64,000 bases of DNA from Plectrocnemia conspersa (lineage: Eukaryota > Arthropoda > Insecta > Trichoptera > Polycentropodidae), in assembly GCA_009617715.1 (NCBI GenBank), contig VTFK01000011.1, forward strand, positions 186,001-250,000, written 5' to 3'. The translations under genes were made by a program, and so were the position numbers. Below, piece by piece: positions 58,596 through 64,000 of the stretch. The notes under the pieces were generated by a model. The model did no database searches. It was given only the letters and a program-made list of their open reading frames with translations, and was not told the origin of the DNA. Position 1 is the stretch's first letter; every line of letters begins with the position of its first letter.

Positions 58596-61500
58596 GTTTT
58601 ATAATAGTATTATATAAACTACGGCAGTTATCTTGTCCTTAAAAATATAAATGACTAAAAACTGTAAAAACATTTTTTTTTAATTTTACTGGATTTTTTA
58701 ATAGTCACCATTTTAAAATAAGGTGGTGGAAATTTTTAGTCAGGTCGTGTCATGAATCCTTCTGCAATTAGTATATTTCTTAATAAAAATACCCAAATAG
58801 CTATCTTAACGTTGGATACGTAATTTTTTTACTACAACATAAATTAATTAAACTAATAAACGTATATAAATTAAAGTAATTAAATATATCATTTAATATG
58901 TAAATATGATTTAATAAGTTATGATTCTAAAACACTTGTTGAGTTCGCCCCTAATATTCTTAACGCCTCATATGATCCACAGTTTCGTAAAATGGCATTT
59001 ATATTTACTATTAACGCAAAACAAAATACGTGAATGTGATTTTTTAATAAAGCTATATATCTAATGTTTTTTAATAAAGCTTTAATAAGATATATTTTCT
59101 GTATTTTATGCATTACTCACCCAACTTTTGCTATAAATATTTATTAAGGGTTTTAAACTTCAATCTTCTGCTTACAGTGTATGTATACTATGTATGTTAA
59201 TCGTGTCATAAAATCATTTTACGATCTATAAACAATTGTACAATTGTGTAAAATGGTTAACAAAATGGTGAAACAAAATATTTGGAAACTCAGAATTGCT
59301 AAAAGACAATTCTAAAATAAAAAATCAGTTGGATAACTGTATATTCCAAATAAATAGTCATAAAACTATTTATTCATATATTAAAATTATATATATTGTA
59401 GAATTATTAATATATTTAGAATCCATTTTCTTTATATTTGTACTTGTATAATCATACTTAAAAGCATATCTGCTATGGCAATCAAATAATTTTCTGTTCT
59501 TTCTTATAATGCGATAGTTATACGAATTGGTATGTAGTAACAATTACAGTTTAAGTACATTACTTAAATGTACATAACTTCAAAGTACACATAAATTTAT
59601 CGTTCTTAACATGGTTTACGAAAATTAGTATTTAAATGATAATATTATTTACTACGACTCTTTTAAAACAAGGATTGATAATTATAATATTTGAGATGTA
59701 TGTTAAATAAAATAGTAATTTTTGTAAAAATATCAAAATAATTGGCAATGTGCTTCCAAATGATCTTTGTATGATATTATCATATATTTTATAGCAATAA
59801 TCTATCCATAAAATATTCAAGCAAAAATTAGCTCCCAGTTTTTCCTATGAATAAAATAAGAAATCCAAAATATTCACGCAAAACAGTTATTTTGCTTGAA
59901 TATAAAATGATATTTTAAAAGTAAAATACTCAAAAACATATTTGTATGATTCTTAAATAGCTATGATAGTCATATTTAGTAATCCTGTTTTAAAAATATG
60001 TAGATTCTTTACCTGAATGATCCTTTTATGCTACCCATAAAATCACTATGATATATAGAAAACATATCTGAGCATTTATAGATAAATACTAACTTAAAAA
60101 AATCTTAATGCTGCTCTTTGCTTAAAAGAGCATCATAATAAAAATGTAAAAAATTTATTCTCAAATAATTTTTTAAGGAATCTAAAAACTGTTAAAACTT
60201 ATCATAGATCAATTTTGAAATTTTATGGAAATTTAATTTGATTAATATTATATGAAAATTGTTTTGAATTTTTCTTCAACAAGTAAACCATCTCTCGATC
60301 GCGTTATAATTGGTTATGTTCTGATTGCCCAATCGTACCACTAATGAATTAAATTGGAGGTACATAATTACTAAACTACCAAGAATTATTTAATTTACAG
60401 TTCATATTATAATTTTTGTGGTAAATTAATATTTGTTATAATAAATTAAAAAAATGTATATAAGATCAACTGCCTTATTATCAAATTAATATTTTATTTA
60501 TATCTTATATATCGATTTTTTCCAAATAATTATATTATTTATATTATAAAATAAAATTATATTTTATAAATTTTATTATTTAATGTATTTATTATTTTCA
60601 ATTAAATGCAGCAAAAAATATTTTTATTTTTTTCTTTACCAATAAAGTGCTTTAATCTAGTAAATTTTAAGACACTTCATATGATTTTTCGTCCTTATAT
60701 ATATTTTTATAAATTAAAAAATGTTCATTACAGAAGAAAAATTACAGAGTCAAATTCATATTTTTTTTTTAATAATATTGACATTTAAAGCTAATTTAAG
60801 AATATAATGAAAATATATTATTTTTAAAATAAAAAACATCGATCTATAAAACAACCAATATTTTAATGATACTAAATTTCACTCAATATTACAAACAGAT
60901 TAACAGACACTATCACTAAAAATAAAATAATAATTTGCCAAAAAAATATTATGATAATAATTTAACATATTATATATTAGTAATTAACTAAACCATAATA
61001 AAATATTTATTATACAAACTAAAGATAGATTTTAAATAAATGCATATATATAGTTTATTTAACCTGTAGATATCATATCGATTATAACTAAACCATATAA
61101 GTACTATAAAAAAATATAGCACAATGTAATTTATAAAAATCATGTAAATGTAATATATGTTATCATAATAAACATATTTTAATTTTTAGTATTTTACAGA
61201 AACAAAATTCCTGAAGAATTGTATCTGTTATTTTCATATAGACAGTTGACAGACATTTTCTAGTCATATTTTCTTTGATTGTGAACGATTTTTTTATATT
61301 TCTTTCTTATAATATACCGCAGGAAGAGACAGTGTTTTAAGAATCGATATTCTAGTTATTGATATAAAAAATATACTGTAAACTGTCTTTAAAATTACAC
61401 ATCACGTGTTATGTTTTAAAGACACTACATACAAGCCGCGTTTATTACTTTATTACCGTTCTCAATTTTCGTTCTCTCGATCATCATAAAACGGCCATAA

Positions 61501-61951
61501 ACGCCATATTCTCAAATTGAACCAAATACTCTTAATAAAATCTCATAAGATACATAGCAACGTTTTGACCAACTTCCGTCGGATAAGCTCCAATTTCCAC
61601 ACTCGTAAAATTATTAAGAATATAGCAAAGTTAAGTAAAACGAATGGCACAAATTTATCACAACAATATCTAATTGTGTCACAGCGCAAGTGCAACAATG
61701 AGCAATTTTTACAATACAAACAATACCGTATGTATAATTAGCTCGCGGTTGGAAGATTCCTAGGCTTCGGATTAGTAACATGTGAAAATTGTACTATGGT
61801 TAATACGAAAATCGACCGCACAGACGAATTAGAATGCCATCAAAAATTTCTTGTTATATACGGGCATATAGTAAAATAGAAAGTAGGCATAAAGAGCCCG
61901 CGGGCGATCGATAACTATTATTCAGACCTGTGAACAAATTACTGCAATTTG

Positions 61952-61979
61952 TTTTTTTTTTTTTTTTTTTTTTTTTTTT
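61952..61979. repeat. T28 homopolymer
   Basis: Twenty-eight consecutive T residues. On the minus strand this could be the A tail of a retrocopy, with CAGTCCTACAGGGCGTGCCA nearby, but no element is recognisable. Confidence 0.6.
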
Positions 61980-62836
61980 CTATACTGATTGTTAAAAAGA
62001 AAGACTTACAGTCCTACAGGGCGTGCCAGATATATTTTTTCGGTCGATTAATTGATAGGTTGTAAGTGTGTGTGTGTAATGTTTGGTTTTTATGGGCAGC
62101 CAAGTACTCCCTGGTACTAATCTAGTTCCTCTGGTGATCGCGTTTTAGAAAGTAGAACGACCATTAGTGCTCTCTACACAGCATGGACAGGTTGAATGCT
62201 CCGACGTATGCTGATACAGTTCTGTGATACTAACTCCTATTATGGCAGTCGGTAGTCAAGATTGCTTGTAAACTTGTCAACGGCCAGATCGATTCCGCGG
62301 ATCACCCGCAGCAATTTCGCGCAGCGTCTCATTCTAAGATATTGCGAGCTATTTGCACGTTTTATGGAATTAATAAGTGTATTAACATAAAAACATGTGC
62401 CTAAGCACACATGTGTATCTGTATATAATTATACATAGCGCTTAATATACACTTTTATAGAGATTAATTTCACCTTTTGCGTCCATTCTGATGCTTTTAC
62501 AGTTAGAGAAATTAGTAAAAATATGAATTGTAAAAGACCTCTTTTTTATGATTTTTTACATCAACGAGACATTGGTCCATTTGTTCAAAAAATATTCAAT
62601 TAATTTATTAAGGGCTAGATTTTGTAATATAGCAAACATAACTAATTCTGTAGTCTTTTATCAATAAAATATGATTTTGTCTTTATTTTAGAGAGTTTCT
62701 AAATATATGATATTTTAAAAGTATTTGAATATTGAATAGTAAACGATAAAAAATTGTATATATTTGTGAAGTTATGAAGATACGAAAAACATGGTAAGAA
62801 ATAAAATAAAGTATCAAGATCATATATTTTATTTAA

Positions 62837-63011
62837 CCCTTTGTTTCGTGATGTTGCAAATTTGCAACCAACTGTAATGATATTTATATATGACTTTTTA
62901 AAAAGTTACATATTTTAAATCAAATTTATTTTTCAATATATATATATTTTATTATTACATAGAGTAATATTTAATATTTTTTCGACGATAAAATAATCAT
63001 GAAATGAAGGG
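62837..63011. mobile_element. piggyBac-like MITE (175 bp, TTAA flanks)
   Basis: TTAA at 62833-62836 and 63012-63015 bracket inverted ends CCCTTTGTTTCGTGAT and CCCTTCATTTCATGAT (13 of 16 identical). TTAA duplication plus a terminal CCC is the signature of the piggyBac superfamily. The interior is A+T-rich and noncoding. Confidence 0.72.
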
Positions 63012-63355
63012 TTAAATTTAATATCATACAGAATTCAGTGCTCAAATTTTAAAAACTATAAATTAGGATGAAGTTTCATTTTATTTTATTTTGCTGTCGC
63101 AAAGACTACAGTTCGGTTTATTAAATCAAAATTAATGAAATAAACATTATTCGCACTGATTTATAGAATATTAAAAACCAATTCCAGGTATTGAAAAAGT
63201 ATGAGTAATTTATGTAATTTCAGCAAATACAAAAAGTATTTTACTCGTTCTTTTCTCTTTCAGCTATTCATTATTATGGTTAGCCTTGTTATATATAACA
63301 TAGATGATAAAAATATACATTTTAAAAGGGGGGCATAATTTATCTGTAAACAGCG

Positions 63356-63603
63356 CAGTGGCATAGCTAGGATATGTACTGCCCAGGGCGATCCTTAAAA
63401 TTTCCGCCCCCCCCCCCCACATACATTTTTGCAGGGTCATAAAATCAGCACTTGTTAAATAATAAATTAGTTTTTATTAAGCTCTGGTTATTCTGAATTT
63501 ATATATGTTTTAGTGCACTTAGGGTTAAGAACATCGCAAATATTCCGCCCCCAAGCAAGTGCCGCCCGGGGCGGCCCGCCCCCCCCCCATATCTACGCCA
63601 CTG
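63356..63603. mobile_element. hAT-like MITE with C/G-rich ends
   Basis: The ends CAGTGGCATAGCTAGGATATG and, inverted, CAGTGGCGTAGATATGG form terminal repeats of a type common in insect hAT elements. The interior carries C tracts (a run of 13 at about 63407 and another near 63581) and GCCGCCCGGGGCGGC. The flanking octamers AAACAGCG and AAAAATCG match at six of eight positions. There is no coding capacity. Confidence 0.7.
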
Positions 63604-64000
63604 AAAAATCGGTAAATCGGGAGAAAAAATTGAATATACAAAGACTCTCTTAGCTAATAAAAATGAGTAATAAGGCCTTCAGGTTATGTAACTAATATTC
63701 TAGCTTTCATTTTTATTTAGAAAAATCTATAAGAAATCGTTTATTAACATAAAAAATAGTATACAAATGGGTTTTAAAGATTATTGTTTTTTTCGAAATT
63801 TAAAAAATCAGAATATTTCACTACAAATAGTTGAAAAAAGGCGAATTATATATACGGTACGTGAATTTTCAGATTAGAGTTTCTAAAAAATATCTGCATA
63901 TTTATATAATGCATAATGCATATTTATATAATGCATATAACTATGTTAAGCAATTGTCTTATATTTTTATTAGTATTTAAAGCTGAATTATTTAGTAATA

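Larger units (their letters stand above)
56690..64000. other. Intergenic region upstream of the ZP gene
   Basis: No coding sequence was recognised on either strand. The MITEs at 57593, 62837 and 63356 and the hairpin at 58542 are listed separately. A GC-richer stretch at 61740-62340 shows no frame or family I can name. Confidence 0.6.

Noticed and set aside
62030..62340. Possible end of a mariner element (CAGGGCGTGCCAGATATATT)
   Set aside because: No matching inverted end, TA duplication or transposase fragment could be found.

Overview
The window looks like a stretch of insect nuclear genome. It is strongly A+T-rich (about three quarters by eye, not computed). Two spliced protein-coding genes with GT-AG introns lie on the minus strand in a sea of decayed transposons. 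Both encode families typical of arthropods: a Ryk/Derailed-type Wnt receptor with a WIF domain, and a cuticular ZP-domain membrane protein of the dusky/miniature/dusky-like type. The order of insect cannot be fixed from this window.

Layout. (1) 18572-47812, minus: seven coding exons of a Ryk/Derailed-family receptor. They give signal peptide, WIF domain, transmembrane helix and the start of the cytoplasmic tail. Phases agree at all six junctions and give 307 residues. No kinase exon was found, so the gene probably runs off the left edge and 1-18571 is probably intron. (2) 47.9-48.7 kb: a GC-rich island that is the probable divergent promoter of this gene, with one possible small plus-strand exon. 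(3) 50.65-56.5 kb, minus: a complete ZP-domain gene of 599 aa in two coding exons, with a 5' untranslated exon and a promoter carrying a GAGA tract and a Z-DNA-prone run. (4) 56.7-64 kb: intergenic, with MITEs and hairpins only.

Mobile DNA. The long introns hold a 5'-truncated Jockey-like LINE nested in a 4-kb inverted-repeat element, two copies of a second LINE family (one split by a MITE), an RTE-like LINE relic and smaller RT pieces. There is also a degraded hAT element with an 8-bp target duplication, hAT-like and piggyBac-like MITEs, tRNA-derived SINE pieces, two tandem repeats and several near-perfect hairpins. All are decayed; none can encode an intact enzyme.

Less explained signals are arrays of a degenerate 15-bp motif (about G-N-C-A-A-A-N-R-R-G-C-G) in at least two places, two decayed open frames in intron 1 of the receptor gene, a pair of related GC-rich segments inside intron 5, a GC-AG intron, and a transposon reduced to two abutting termini just upstream of the ZP gene. 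No convincing new multi-gene system is present.
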